Source of the DNA: Adiantum capillus-veneris
Taxonomy: Eukaryota > Streptophyta > Polypodiopsida > Polypodiales > Pteridaceae
Direction: 5' to 3'
Length of the DNA: 64,000 nt
Assembly: GCA_014529385.2 (NCBI GenBank)
Contig: CM043955.1
Coordinates: forward strand, 150,181,640-150,245,639
The notes beneath the pieces are model-generated. The model was not told where the DNA came from. It was given only the letters and a program-made list of their open reading frames with translations, and searched no databases. Every line of letters starts with the position of its first letter. Within the stretch, counting starts at the first letter, position 1. Shown here one piece after another: positions 41,132 to 53,500 of the stretch. Made by a program: the position numbers and the translations under genes.

Positions 41132-42237
41132 TCATTCCACAAAGGGGAGTAAGCCCAAAGCTTTGCAGAAAGCTGCAAACTTCTCACGAGACAATGCCTT
41201 TGTGAAAATATCTGCAAGGTTTTCCTGTGTTAGCACATAAGCCAAGCTAATCTCTCCTGCTGAGAGCCCCTCCCTGACATAGTGTGTAATGCACCTCAAT
41301 GTGCATTGTGCGAGCATGAAAAATTGGGTTCCTCACAACTGCCAATGCGCTCTGACTATCATTGTAGATAGTGTTGGTAGTGTCATGTCCAACACCCAAA
41401 TCAGCCATAAGGCGTCTAAGCCATACACACTCAACCGTAGCTATAAAGATTGCCATGTACTCAACCTCACAACTAGAAGTGGCCACATTAGGTTGCTTCT
41501 TGCTCAACCATGATATGCATGAACTCTCAAGCATAAAACACAAACTACTTGTGGACTGTCAAAACAACCAACCCAATCTGAGTTTGAAAAAGCATGTAAA
41601 TCTGGCGGCAATGATCTCCCCTTGGGATAAAACAAGCCAAGATAAAAAGTGCCACTCAAGTAGCAAAAAATCCTCTTGACAGCCTACCAATGCTTAGACC
41701 TTGGGCTATGCATGAATCTGCTGACGTGTGAGACTACAAACTGAATATTTGGCCTCGTGTTGCATACATAAATAAGGCATCCAATAGTAGTTTGGTAAAG
41801 AGTGACATCGGTAGGATCATAAGCATCATGAAGACTCAATTTTAAACTTGTTTCCATGGGAGTGGCAATAGGTTTGCAATCCTCAAGTCCAAACTTACAT
41901 AGCAATGTCTCTATGTAACATAAGGCAATAGCACCATCACACCGCTTAAACTGTATACCCAAGTAATGATGCAGCAGCCCCAAATCTTTCATCTTGAAGG
42001 TAGCATTCAAATCAGCCTTAAATTCAGCAATATGTATCTCATTTGGTCTAGTGATCAGCAAATCATCCACAAAGAGAACGACAATGAGAAGTACATCACC
42101 CTCATGCTTTACATCAATGTGCTTTCTGTTGGACTATTACAAAAGCCTCGTTTGATCAAATGAGTGTCAGCCTTCTCATATCAGTCACAAGGAGATTGCT
42201 TCAACCCATACAAATCTTTCTTATATTTGCACACGTT
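41132..42237 (-). pseudogene. Ty1/copia RT C-terminal half and RNase H (3' part of interrupted element)
   Basis: From 42237 on the minus strand the frame gives NVCKYKKDLYGLKQSP, then FVDDLLITRPNEI (RT motif C) and KMKDLGLLHHYLGIQF. RNase H follows, with CEVEYMAIFIATVE, NDSQSALAVVRNP, TMHIEVHY and NLADIFTKALSREKF, ending at a stop at 41132. It joins in sense with the RT segment that ends at 50599 (QPRGFVIKGHEDNV), showing that both belong to one copia element split by the gypsy insertion. Several stops and shifts are present. Confidence 0.85.
42233..42237. repeat. Left target-site duplication ACGTT
   Basis: ACGTT at 42233-42237 and 50594-50598 flank the gypsy element. Removing one copy rejoins the copia frame as HEDNV/CKYKK. 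Confidence 0.75.
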
Positions 42238-43968
42238 CATACAGCCAAAGTGTGTCGACCATAAAAGATGGCATGGACAAATATGTGCAGGCTAGTAGAA
42301 ACATGGCAAAAGGCTGGAGCAGCTAAGAAGATCATGGGCTAACTAGCAGCAGTGGAAATGTATACCTAATGCAGTTTATAGGCCAAGGAAGGCTCCATGA
42401 GGAGCTAATCGGGGGAGCAGATGAAGGAGGTGCAAAGTGCAATTTTTGGGTCCAGGAAGGAAGAGCTTGAAGTGTTGAAGGAGCAGGTCCAAGCGGCTCA
42501 TCAAACCGAGCTATGGAGCCCAAGATATTGAAAGTTGAAGGTTCAGTGTGTTGCAGATTCTTGCCGGACAGGGCAGCTGGAGATAGATGGTCCAAGTGGA
42601 TGTCGGGGTATAGGTGTGTAGTGCTCAAATTATAGAGCTGACTAGTCTTTTCAGGTTACAGATCAGAGCCACGGTTTGCATTTTATGGCCAGTTGAAGTT
42701 TTGCCGGGGGCTAGGCTGGTGCCCATCTGACTACATGGGGAATCATGCCATCTGGTGTCTTTTGAGCCCCTCAACGAGGTTCTACAGCAGGATATGCATC
42801 ATACGGCGCTAGCAGAAAGTGACTGCATGTCAAACGGAGCCGGGAGCAGAAAGATATGGAAGCTGGAAGATGGGGTGTCTTTGCCCTAAGTTGATTGCAG
42901 ATGATTTGATCGGTTTTTGGCGGCCTCGTTTCGGGGGCTTGGGGAATTGCGAAGTGCGGGAAGGTGAGGTGAATCCGAAGTCAGTCAAGTAAGTTTGCGA
43001 TCGGTTTTTTCGGCTTGGCAATCCAACTCCGCGCTAGTGGCGGCCGGCCAGCAGGCGATTGTTGTGCGATGAAGTGGCGCGCCCTTAGGGGTTTAGTCCC
43101 GCGCTCAAGGGGGGGACCCATTTTGAGGAGATGAGTCACACCCCCCCCCCCCCCCCCCCCCCCAATAGCGAGGTCGCTATTGCCTGTACATGGGAGGGGT
43201 CCCGCAGTGAAGGCAGTGGGAGAGGAAATTCCACGGGGAGGGATCCCGTGGATAGTGAGCCAGAGCAAGAGGAGTTCAAAGGCCCAAGGCCAGTCAAAGA
43301 TGAACCAAAGAGGCCTATCCCGCCCACAGGAAATAGGAAGGAGTTCAAACGCCTAAAAGGGTAAGTGGAAGGAGTAAGGAGGCAACTGCCAAGTCAGGTG
43401 GCAAGATGGAGCAAACAAAGAGCAAGAATGTGTATGCCATGCAGATACCAAACACCAAAAAAGTGCCAAGTGGTGGCCATGCAAGGAAATTTCTAAAAGA
43501 AGCTCCCTTAATTGTATGAGCTAGATAGCTCCTTGTTTTTTTCATTTTTAGCCTTAGCCAAGCCTTATAAAAGGGGATAGAAGTACTTGACTGTACTATC
43601 TCCCTATGCAATAATACCAAATTTGCCCCTACTTCTTGTGTCGCTTCTCCCCATCCCCCTCCTTTTCTCTTTCCAAGCCTTATTGCCGCAGAGGGTTTTC
43701 CTGCAGCTTGAAGGGCGTCACCAAGAGGGCAGAATTGGGGTGTCTTGTGAGCCAAGAAGGGTGAGTCGAGCAGTGTGGGTGCGTTTGTGATGTAAGGTGT
43801 TTTTGTGCAAGGTGGGAGTCGGTTGTTCTGTATGCTAAAGTGGAATTGTTAGTGCAAAATAGCCAATTTGAAGGTGTTATTAGAGAGGTTAGGGGTGTTG
43901 TGGAATCCCTGGGCTATAGAGAGGCAAACATTTTGTGTGTTGGGTGTGTTCCCTATTCCCCCTCTCCA
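42238..43968 (+). repeat. 5' LTR of the gypsy element
   Basis: Shares its start (ATA[C/T]AGCCAAAGTGTGTCGACC) and end (GTGTTCCCTATTCC ... CTCCA) with 48696-50593. It carries CTTATAAAAGGGG, a TATA-like box, near 43565 and a 23-C tract at 43141. Compared with the 3' LTR it lacks about 330 bp (present at about 49340-49665) but keeps about 105 bp (42575-42675) that the 3' LTR has lost. Confidence 0.85.
43141..43163. repeat. Poly(C) tract, 23 bases, in the 5' LTR
   Basis: The 3' LTR has 13 C at the same place (49764-49776). Confidence 0.95.
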
Positions 43969-43973
43969 TCTTC

Positions 43974-43992
43974 TGGTGCCCCCACTGAGGAG
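43974..43992 (+). promoter_or_regulatory. Primer-binding site of the gypsy element
   Basis: TGGTGCCCCCACTGAGGAG begins a few bases after the 5' LTR and has the TGG start expected for pairing with a tRNA 3' CCA end. The tRNA species is not identified. Confidence 0.5.
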
Positions 43993-44100
43993 CAGTTGAT
44001 TGCTCGGTGGTGTTGATCAAGACGGTTATTTCCATCAAGGAGAGATGGCAGCGCATAGTTATGGACCAGTTTTCACCGGAGAAGAAGATCGGAAGAGTGG

Positions 44101-44649
44101 ATGGCAGATTTCGAGTTGTATATGCTATCATTGCAAATGCCAAATGAAGATAGCAAAATGCAAACGATTCCACTGTTGATTCGGGGAAGAGCAACGACAT
44201 GGTTCTATGCTTTGGAAGGAGAGCCAAGACTTATGTGGCCGGCCTTGCGGGCCCATTTTGTACATGATTTTCGAAAAGAGGTATCTCCTGTCGATTTGGA
44301 TGGAAGGTTTGTCGATTTGGATGGAAGGTTGAAAAACTTGAAGCAGGACGTGAACGAGGAATTTGGTGTCTTCCTCGCCCGCTTCGAAGAGTGCTGGAGG
44401 GACTTTGTAGTGGCCATGCAGTTGGTCAATGGTGGTGAGTACTTTAAATTGGAAAAGTTTATGGCTTGTTTGCATCCCAAAGTTTGTGAAAAGGTGGATT
44501 TCGAGGGCCCGGAGAATTACAACGGGGTTGTTGCTATTGCACGGTCTAAGAGCCGGAAAATTAAAAAGAAGATTGAGCAAGGTGCGTTGGGGTACGAAGC
44601 GATGGCTCCCAATCTGACCTCAAATCCGAGAGAAGAAGGTTGCATTTAA
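44101..44649 (+). pseudogene. Gypsy gag (capsid) fragment
   Basis: The frame reads a Retrotrans_gag capsid: MQTIPLLIRGRATTWFYAL, then RAHFVHDFRKE, then FGVFLARFEECWRDF and FMACLHPKV. A 21-bp tandem repeat (44290-44331) doubles VDLDGRF. It ends at a stop before any zinc knuckle, and a short shifted CYGQRSS segment follows. At about 180 codons it is shorter than typical gag; an upstream start may have been lost. Confidence 0.8.
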
Positions 44650-44729
44650 GTGTTATGGACAGAGGTCAAGCAAGGGCAGGAAGAGGTAGGGCTATGCAAT
44701 TGCCTTAAGGGTGGGGAGTACGACCGATG

Positions 44730-45309
44730 TGCTTCCAGTGGTGGACATTTTGCTTGAAAAGAAGAAGCATGTTCAAGCCTACATTGATGGTGGTGCCCAA
44801 GTCTGTGTGATCACCGAACTACTATGAGGGATATTGGTATTAAAGCTGGTGTCAGATTTAATGTGTGAATGAGGATGGCCAACCATGCCAAAGCTCGGTG
44901 TTTAGGAGTGGCACAAGATGTGAAGGTAAAGGTTATGGGAGTTGAATGCTTAGTCGATTTTTTTGTTATGAAAGCACGAGAAAATGATTATCCAATTATA
45001 TTGGGGAGGCCATGGTTGTTGGCAATTGGGGCCAAGCAAGATTGGGAGACAAGGGTGTTTACTTTGCCGGATCGAGAAAATGGAGGACAGATTGTGTTGG
45101 ATATAAAGACCAAGGAGAGCCGTATTCATCCATCAGCCAAGGGAGATGATCGAGACTTCAGCACCAGTTACGAGTATGAAACTGAGTCTACTTATGATGA
45201 AGGATTAACCAATGTCGAAGAGGAGGAGAGTGACGAAGATTTATTGAAGCTGGATACACATTTTTTCGGAGTCACCATAGACTCTATCATTGCAAGGAAA
45301 GGTATGTAA
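44730..45309 (+). pseudogene. Gypsy aspartic protease
   Basis: At about 44780 the frame reads AYIDGGAQVCVITE, matching the retropepsin block with Gly in place of Ser/Thr after the catalytic Asp. After stops and a frame change the C-terminal block YPIILGRPWLLAIGAKQDWE appears near 44990, then an acidic linker (EEEESDEDLLKLDTHF) to 45309. Confidence 0.75.
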
Positions 45310-45339
45310 ATCCCTGTTTGTAGTCTGAAGGCTGAAGAG

Positions 45340-46750
45340 GTGGAAGATTTGCTAGGTACAGACTTAACCAAGCAGGAGAAGGAAGGCTATATGGACCTAT
45401 GTGCATCCTATCCCGACCTCTTTGCGACAGAGTATAAAGATCTGAGAGGAGCTAAAGGAGTGGAGCATCAGATCCTACTTAAAGAAGGATACAGGCCGAA
45501 AGCACAGAAGCTAAGGAGGTTGGGAGATATTCATAAGGAGGCTCTATGGCAAGAGGTCAACAAGTTGCTCGAGGCAGGTATTATATGTCCAGTGAAAGAG
45601 TCTGAGTGGGTTTCTCCTGTTGTCATTACCCCAAAGAAAAATGGAAAATGGCGAGTATGTGTAGACTATAAGCCTTTGAATGCTGCGACCAAGCGGAATC
45701 ATTACCCTCTGCCATTTCAGGATGAGATTTTAAACCAGGTTTCCGGACACGAACGCTATTCTATTATGGATGGTTTTTCATGATATTTTCAGATTGGTAT
45801 TGCTCTCGAGGACCAGCTAAAGACTACCTTCATTTTTCCATGGGGGTGCTTTGCCTATCCTTTTGGACTGGTGAATGCGTATGCTACATTTCAAGATTGG
45901 ATGAACAAGGTGTTTGGGCCATACTTTGGTAAGTTCATCATAGTTTTTATGGATGATATTGGTTGTTATAGTTCCAGGGCAGAACATTTGTCCAAGTTAA
46001 GGCTGTGTTTTCAAAGGTTAGATGAAGAAGGAGGTCAATTGAATCCAAAGAAGTGCAAGATGGCACAACCAAGGGCTCAGCTGTTGGGTCATGTGGTATC
46101 ACATAATGGAATGGAATAGAAGCGAATCCAGAGAAGGTGAAGTCATTGGTTCTTATGGAGCCTCCTACCAGTGCGATGTGGTTGGCATCGTTCGTGCATA
46201 AGTTAAAGTACTTATCCCGCTTCTTTTGGATGTTGTCTCAATATGTTTACCCTCTTCAGAAAAGGGATCAACAGGTGCATGGATTTCAATGGGATGAGGA
46301 AGCTCAAGAGGCATTTGAAAAAGTGAAAGGTATTCTATGTCAGCTACCTACAGTGCCCTCCTAACCAGGAGGACGATTTCTATATTGCTATGACGGTGGG
46401 TACAGTGGCTATTGGAGCAGTATTGCTAAAAAAGGTGGGGAGGAGTTATAAACCCATTTACTTCGAAAGCAGGGTCATTAGTCCAGGGGAAACGATTTAT
46501 ACGGAGGCGGAACAGTGGGTTATGGCTTTAGTCTTTGCCTGCAGAAAGTTCAAAGTATATATGATTGTTCGAAAATTTTATGTGTTGACTACTAACAATC
46601 TTTTACCTGAAGTGGTGCTACACTTGAAGCTGGGGAAGCGAATCATGAAGTGGGTGATAGAGCTTCAAGAGTTTGAGTTTGAGTTCAAAGTGGATCACAC
46701 GAGTCAGTCTCATTTGGCGGATATCCTAGTCAACAAGAAGGTCGAATTAC
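45340..46750 (+). pseudogene. Gypsy reverse transcriptase and RT-linked RNase H
   Basis: The RT runs in order: EAGIICPVKESEWVSPVVIT; WRVCVDYKPLNAATKRNHYP; YSIMDGFS then TGA then YFQI (motif A, the stop replacing a conserved Gly); FPWGCFAYPFGLVNAYATFQ; IVFMDDIGCYS (motif C, Phe-Met-Asp-Asp); and AQLLGHVVSHNG. A TAG near 46119 and stops near 46364 interrupt the connection domain (FQWDEEAQEAFEKVK). RNase H follows with AIGAVLLKK, IYFESRVISPGE and YTEAEQWVMALVFACRKF. Where the family has DAS before AIGAVL, this reads TVGTV, so the first catalytic Asp seems lost. Confidence 0.85.
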
Positions 46751-46794
46751 CAATTTATCCAAGAGTAGTGCGAGAGGAGGATAAGGAGGAACCT

Positions 46795-47187
46795 GACTTG
46801 GAAGGGGCCTTCACTATGTGGTTTGATGGCGCTTACAGAAGGGTAACACAAAAAGCAGGTGGAGGTGTGGTCATTCAAGATCCGCACAGCACAATCATTT
46901 TTTCCAAAGCTTACGACTTGGAAGAGGTGCATACCAACAATGAGGTGGAGTATCTTACTCTACATCTAGGACTAAAGCAGTGTATTGAGTTTGGCATATC
47001 AAGGTTAGTAGTAAAAGGTGATGCTTTACTGGTTATCAAACAACTCTTGGGCCAATGGTGGCAGGTAAAGAGGCATTCTCTCAAGAATTGGTTTTTCTCT
47101 ATAAAGACGCTGTTGAAGTTTTTTTGCAGCGGTGCAGTTCAAACATGTAAGAAGGGAACCGAACCAGGAAGCAGATCGGTTGGCTAG
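46795..47187 (+). pseudogene. Second, archaeal-type RNase H domain
   Basis: In the same frame as the first RNase H, after HLADILVNKKVELPIYP, a new domain starts: FTMWFDGAYRRVTQKAGGGV, then THNNEVEY-like VHTNNEVEYLTLHLGLKQC, then GISRLVVKGDALLVIKQLLG. The DGA, NNxxEY and GDA/S motifs are those of archaeal/plant-type RNase HI, as described for the second RNase H of Tat gypsy elements. Its first three acidic positions are kept. Confidence 0.8.
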
Positions 47188-48545
47188 CAGTCATGTTCAG
47201 ACTCATGTATCGAGTTTGTATGTGGCACCGGCTACTTATGCATGTAGACGGACTTTGAAAGATATTGATGATTTCCTAAGTACAGGTCAATGTTCTGAAG
47301 GGCTTTCCAAGCTACAAAAGAGGAGAGTTGTTCAAAGAGCTCGAAAGTTCACTCTGATAGGAGAGGATCTTATGATGCACGGTAGAGATGGGGTGCTACG
47401 TCGAGTCCTTTACAAGGAGGAGATCGGTATGGTATTGGAGCAGTGCCACGAAGAAAGCGGTCATCAGGGTAAGGATCAAGTCTTGTTTCGTATCTTAAGA
47501 AGTGGGTTTTGGTGGTCTTCTGTTGTGCGAGATGTGCATTATTGGTGCAAGACGTGTCATCAGTGCCAAGTGATGGGTGAAAGATGACTGGTAGCCGAGA
47601 AGTAGGGGGTTATCATAGCACATCATGCTTTTGAAAAGTGGGGTTTGGATGCAATTGGTCCATTGCCCAAGTCAGCAAGCGGTATGAAGTATGTTGTGGT
47701 GGCCATAGACTACCTTACCAGGTGGGTCGAGGCTAAAGTAGTCAACGAGGTAAATGCACATATTGTTGCTCAGTTTGTTTTTGATTGCATATGCTGTCAT
47801 TTTGGATTACCTTGGGTACTTATATCGGATCGAGGACAAGGGTTCAAAAGTAAGTTGGTGCATGCCCTAGTGGAAAAGTTGGGGATTCAACACCGATTTT
47901 CATCTCCATACCATCCACAGTGCAATGGTTTGGTGGAAAGTGCCAATGGACAGATAGTCAAGATGCTTACTAAGTACATCTACCAGCAGGTGGAAGGGTG
48001 GGTATCTAACCTTGACAAATGTTTGTGGGCTTACAGGACTTCATATAAGGTGGCTACCAACTTTACTCCTTATAAGTTGGTATATGGCAAGGAAGTGGTA
48101 TTACCTATACATGTGCAGTTAGGGGCTCTCAAAGGTTTGTGGCGAATTGATAAGACTCATCAAGATGTTTTGCAAGATAGGATTACAAGTCTTGAAAATT
48201 TGAAGATGGATCATGAGGCAATGATAGATTTTTATGTCAAGCAGCGAGAGAAAAGAGTAGCAAAGTTCAACCAACATTTACCAGAAAAGCTGATTGAGAA
48301 GGGCGATCTAGTGATGAAGTACGAGAGTTATATTGACTTCACCTTTCAGAAGAAGTTCAAAAAGTAGTGGACAGGACCTTACAAGGTCCATCAAGCTTTT
48401 CCCAATGGTACTTATGCATTAATGAGGATGGATGGCCGTTTTCTCAAGAACAGGGTTAATGGTTTGTGTCTCAAGCTCTATTTTGAAAGAGAGTTGGTGC
48501 TAGCAATGCATCAGGTTCTAATGGAGGGGGTTGGGCAACCAACCT
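47132..48545 (+). pseudogene. Gypsy integrase
   Basis: A zinc-binding HHCC domain (CHEESGHQGKDQ ... WCKTCHQCQ, about 47445-47575) is followed by a TGA near 47585. The catalytic core spans 47645-48100: VVAIDYLTRWVEAK (first Asp), LISDRGQGFKS (second Asp) and CNGLVESANGQIVK (Glu), so all three DDE residues are present. A TAG at 48365 precedes a GPY/F-like C-terminal module (WTGPYKVHQAFPNGTYALM) that ends near 48545. The frame overlaps the end of the preceding RNase H frame by about 55 bp. Confidence 0.85.
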
Positions 48546-48680
48546 AAGCAGTGTTCTCATATGCCAGGAATAAAACTATGTACATACAATCGATTTTTTT
48601 GGGTTTTCTCATAGTGTGCTCAGTGTTTGCAGTTTGTAGGGTCTTAAAGCTCTTATGTGGTTGAGCATAAATGCGCAACT

Positions 48681-48695
48681 AGGGGTGGGCAATGA
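48681..48695 (+). promoter_or_regulatory. Polypurine tract of the gypsy element
   Basis: AGGGGTGGGCAATGA lies directly before the 3' LTR start TGGTATAGCC. Confidence 0.6.
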
Positions 48696-50593
48696 TGGTA
48701 TAGCCAAAGTGTGTCGACCATAAAAGATGGCATGGACAGATATGTGCAGGCTAGTAGAAACATGGCAAAAGGCTGGAGCAGCTAGGAAGATCATGGGCTG
48801 ACTAGCAACAACGGAAATGTATGCTTGATGTGGTTTATAGGCCAAGGAAGGCTCCATGAGGAGCTTATTGGGGGAGCAGATGAAGAAGGTGCAAAGTGCA
48901 GTTTTTGGATTCAAGAAGGAAGAGCTTGAAGTGTTGAAGGAGCAGTTCCAAGCGGCTCATCAAATCGAGCTATGGAGCCCAAGGTATTGAAGGTTGAAGG
49001 TTCAGTGTGTTGCAGATTCTTGCCGGACAGGGCAGACGGTTTGCGTTTTATGGCCAGTTGAAGTTTTGCCGGGGGCTAGGTTGGTGCCCACATGACTACA
49101 TGGGGAATCGTGCCATCTAGCGTCTTTTGAGCCCCAACGAGGTTCTACAATAGGATATGCATCATACGGTGCTAGCAGAAAGTGATTGCATGTCAAACAG
49201 AGCCCGGAGCAGAAAGATATGGAAGCTAGAAGCTGGGGTGCCTTTGTCCTAAGTTGATTGCAGATGATTTGATCGGTTTTTGGCGGCCTTGTTTTGGCTT
49301 GGCAGTCAAGTAAGTTTGTGACTAGTTTTTTGGGCTTGGCAATCCAACACTGGAAGGGGACATAGGAGCCTGGTGAAGGAAGGCCAAGGAAAAAAAGCTA
49401 GGCTTGAAGGGTTTTTGGAAAAAGGTTTGCAGTGCCTAAGAGGCCGTGGAGTATGGGCCTGCCACGTGGCAGCGGAAAAGCCCACATGCGCAGGGGGAAA
49501 GGGGGGAGGCCGGTGTATAAAGGCCACGAAGTGGCGCCCTATTGGGATGAAGGTGGAGTGAGCTTGTGAGCTCCCCAGCGATGGCGGCTCAGCACGGGCT
49601 CTGCACTGGTGGTGCTCCGGGCGGCCTGGGCAATGATTTTGGCCGAGCTGGCGAGTGCGCGCTAGCGGCTGCCGGCTAACAGGTGATTGTTGTGCGATGA
49701 AGTGGTGCGCCCTTAGGGGTTCAGTCTCGTGCTCAAGGGGGGCCCCATTTTGAGGAGATGAGTCCCCCCCCCCCCCAATAGCGAGGTCACTATTGCCTGC
49801 ACAGGGGAGGGGTCCCACAGTGAGGGCAATGGGAGAGAGGAAATTCCACAGGGGAGGGATCCCGTGGATAGTGAGCCAGAGCAAGAGGAGTTCAAAGGCC
49901 CAAGGCCGGTCAAAGATGAACCAAAGGGGCCTATCCCACCCACGGGAAATAGGACGGAGTTCAAACGCCTAAAAGGGTAAGTGGAAGGAGTAAGGAGGCA
50001 ACTGCCAAGTCGGGTGGCAAGATGGAGCAAACAAAGAGCAAGAATGTGTGTACCATGCAGATACCAAACACCAAGAAAGTGCCAAGTGGTGGCCATGCAA
50101 GGAAATTTCTAAAGGAAGCTCCAGTTAATTGTACGAGCTAGATAGCTCCTTGTTTTTTTCATTTTTAGCCTTAGCCAAGCCTTATAAAAGGGGATAGAAG
50201 AACTTGACTGTACTATCTCCCTATGCAATAATACCAAATTTGCCCCTACTTCTTGTGTCGCTTCTCACATCCCCCTCCTTTTCTCTTGCTCTTTGTGTAC
50301 TTGTCGGTGTTTGCAGAGGGTTTGCCTGCAACTTGAAGGGCGTCACCAAGAGGGCAGAATTGGGGTGTCTTGTGAGCCGGGAAGGGTAAGTCGAGCAGTG
50401 TGGGTGTGTTTGTGCTGTAAGGTGTTTTTGTGCAAGGTGGGAGTCGGTTGTTCTGTATGCTAAAGTGGAATTGTTAGTGCAAAATAGCCAATTTGAAGGT
50501 GTTATTAGAGAGGTTAGGGGTGTTGTGGAATCCCTGGGCTATAGAGAGGCAAACATTTTGTGTGTTGGGTGTGTTCCCTATTCCTCCCCTCCA
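48696..50593 (+). repeat. 3' LTR of the gypsy element
   Basis: Matches 42238-43968 apart from the indels listed there. It carries the TATA-like CTTATAAAAGGGG near 50182 and ends CTCCA before ACGTT. Confidence 0.85.
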
Positions 50594-50598
50594 ACGTT

Positions 50599-53500
50599 AT
50601 CTTCATGCCCTTTAATGACAAAACCGCGAGGCTGTGTTACATAAACTTCCTCAAATATGTCACCATTCAAGAAAGCAGTAACAATGTTAGACTGATGTAC
50701 ATCCCAACCAAAATGAGTTGCCAATGCACATAGAAAACGCACAGTAGTCACACAACAAGTGTGAGCAAAAGTCTCTTCATAATCTATGCCTTTTTGTTGT
50801 GCATAACCCTTTGCAACAAGTTGAGCCTTATAGTGATCAATCTCACCATCCGGCTTGCATTTTAACTTGTAAACACACTTTGTACCAATGGACTTTTGCC
50901 GAGGGGCAAATCACATACCGTTCATGTGTCCTTTTCTATAAGTGTGTCATATTCAGATGGCATGGCAGCCATTCAATTTTTGAAATTTTGTGCTTCATCA
51001 AAAGATAGAGGTTCCTCAACATCACATAAGCTAGACATAGCCAAAGCATGGCGAGAACCTGAACGTGTACAACTAGACAAAGGTGCATCCAATTTACTAT
51101 CACGCAAAGTATGCACCAACCATTTTGGCATACCTCTAGCTTGCTCATTCTTAGCCCTTTCCTCATCAAGTACATCATGTACATCTACATCATTCAGAAA
51201 CCCCCATAGGTTGTACAGTTGCCTCATTGGAATTTACATTCGAATTCCACTATTGAAAAGAGGCAACAAAGTGTCATTAATGTCCTGTGACCTTACATTA
51301 TTGTCTCTAGTACATGATAGCAAGGGCTGAACAAAATCTTCCACAAACACAACATCCCATGAAACCAAGATATGCTTTTTTTGTGGATGATACAACCTAT
51401 AACCTTTGCTTTCAACACTATAACCAACAAAAATACATTTGACAGCTTTATCATCCAATTTTTTGCGCTGCGTTTGTGGCACCAAAGCATATGCCAAACA
51501 ACCAAAAACACACATGTTCTCAATAGAAGGCTTTCTATCATGCCATTCTTCATATGGAGTCATAGACTGCAAATATTTTGTAGGACACATGTTAAGTACA
51601 TAAGTGGCACACATGATGCCAAAACAAATGCGGCAAAGCTTGACTTTTGACCATACATCGTGCCATTTCTATAAGTGACCCATTTTTCCTCTCAGCCACA
51701 CCATTTTGTTGAGGTGTATACGGCACTGTACATTGGTGTTTTATCCCACGACTAGCAAGAAATGCATTAAATTCATGAGACACATACTCCCCCCCTCGAT
51801 CGGAACGGAGGGTGCCCATAGTACATTTCGAGACATTTTTAGCCATAGAGAGAAATTGCATGAAGCACATAAACACTTCGGACTTAGGTTTAAGCAGATA
51901 TACCCATGCATGCGTGGAATAATCATCAATGAAAGTCATGAAGTACAGGTAATTGCCCTGGAAGAACGGAGTTTGCATGGGCTCACAAAACATCACAATG
52001 CACAAGCTGTAACATGCATGTGGCCCTAACTGAACCATCCTTTGGAAAGTTCGAACACTACATCTTACCCAAAATACAGCCTTCACAAACATGTTTGACA
52101 GGTGCTTCAAGAGGCGGCAAAGAAGCAATCTTATCAGATTTCTGCAAATGCAGCAAACTGGCAAAATTCAGATGTCCAAAACGTGCATGCCAAAGTTTTG
52201 CATCTGAAATAGCCTTAGAATCCACAACTGCATTTTGCAAAATCCTACCCACGCTTGTCATACAAAGTGAGGTTAGATAACCCACGACATAAAATGCCAG
52301 ATGCAACAATTTCATCACCGAAACTGAGATCATGTAATGTACATCTATCATCCATAAATTTTACTACAAGTCCAAGTCTAGCAAGTGCAGATACAGACAA
52401 AAGATTTTTCTTGATCTCAGGTACATACAATGCATCAATAAGTGTGAAAGAACTACCATTTGTAGTTGTAAGCACAATCTTTCCAACTCCCTTGATCAGA
52501 TAAGAGGCATTGTTGGCACGTGTCTGAATTCCCATGAGGGATATCCTCAAGAGAGGTAAACAAGTCATGATGAGAGGTAACGTGCTTTGTAGCACCACTG
52601 TCAAAGTATTACACATGAGCATCTGCAACAACTAACATACATGCATCATGGGCAAAAGGATCATAAGTGTACTTTGCACTAAAAGCCCATTCTGCATCAA
52701 CATCAACGTTACAATCTCCTTTCACAAAAGACAATAATAGCTGCATTTGTAGTGGAACCCACCTCTTTCTTCTTAGCCTCTTTTGCCTTCAACTTAGGAC
52801 ATTGCTTGACCAGACGAATTGATGCCAGCAGAAGCATTAGGAATAGGTGATTTACCGCTTGCTAAATAACCATGAGAAGTGGCTACATTTTTGTTACCTC
52901 CTTTTCTTTGAGCAACAATAAAGGTCTGTTCAACTGCATGGTGTTTTGCCTTGTTTTTTTTGGAAAGTGACTCTTGCAACAGAAATGTGCATAATGCATC
53001 AAACTTAACAACTTTTGGATTTCCTTGGGTCATAAGTCTTCAAGTACTAACAAAAGTCTGGTAAGAATCTAGCAAAGCATCAATAACATTTTGCACAAGG
53101 GAACTGTCAGAAATGACTTCGCCTGTAGAAATGAGTTTCTCATTGATATCCTTGACACCAACAAGGAAAGCGTCCATCTCATCTTCCTCATGCATAATCT
53201 TCGACTCCAGCTCTTTACGCAGCAAAGCAATTTTAGCCTCATTGCGGCTTGCATAAAGACCTGCTAGAATATCCCAAGCCTGTTTTGCAGATTTTGCTGA
53301 ACGGATGTGAGGAACAATGGTGCACTTCACAGACAACACAATCAGTGCATGAGCCTGCGCATCCTTAACATCCCAACGAGCTTGTTCTGCCATAGGCAAA
53401 GCAACTCTAACGAGCTTGTTCTGCCATAGGCAAAGCAATGGAATTTTAGCCTCATTGCGACTTTCATAAAGATCAGCTAGAATATCCCAATCCTATTTTG

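Larger units (their letters stand above)
42238..50593 (+). mobile_element. Ty3/gypsy element with dual RNase H, inserted into copia
   Basis: An 8.36-kb element has LTRs at 42238-43968 and 48696-50593, a PBS just inside the 5' LTR, and gag, protease, RT, RNase H, a second RNase H and integrase in that order, plus a polypurine tract before the 3' LTR. It lies in the opposite orientation to its copia host. The second RNase H after the RT-linked one is the arrangement of the plant Tat lineage. Stops in gag-protease, RT and integrase make it non-functional as read. Confidence 0.85.

Noticed and set aside
43131-43364. Pro-rich plus-strand frame and its minus-strand Gly-rich counterpart
   Set aside because: Produced by the poly(C) tract inside the gypsy LTR.
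47645-48367. Working integrase gene
   Set aside because: The DDE residues are present, but upstream and downstream stops separate the zinc-binding and C-terminal modules from the core.
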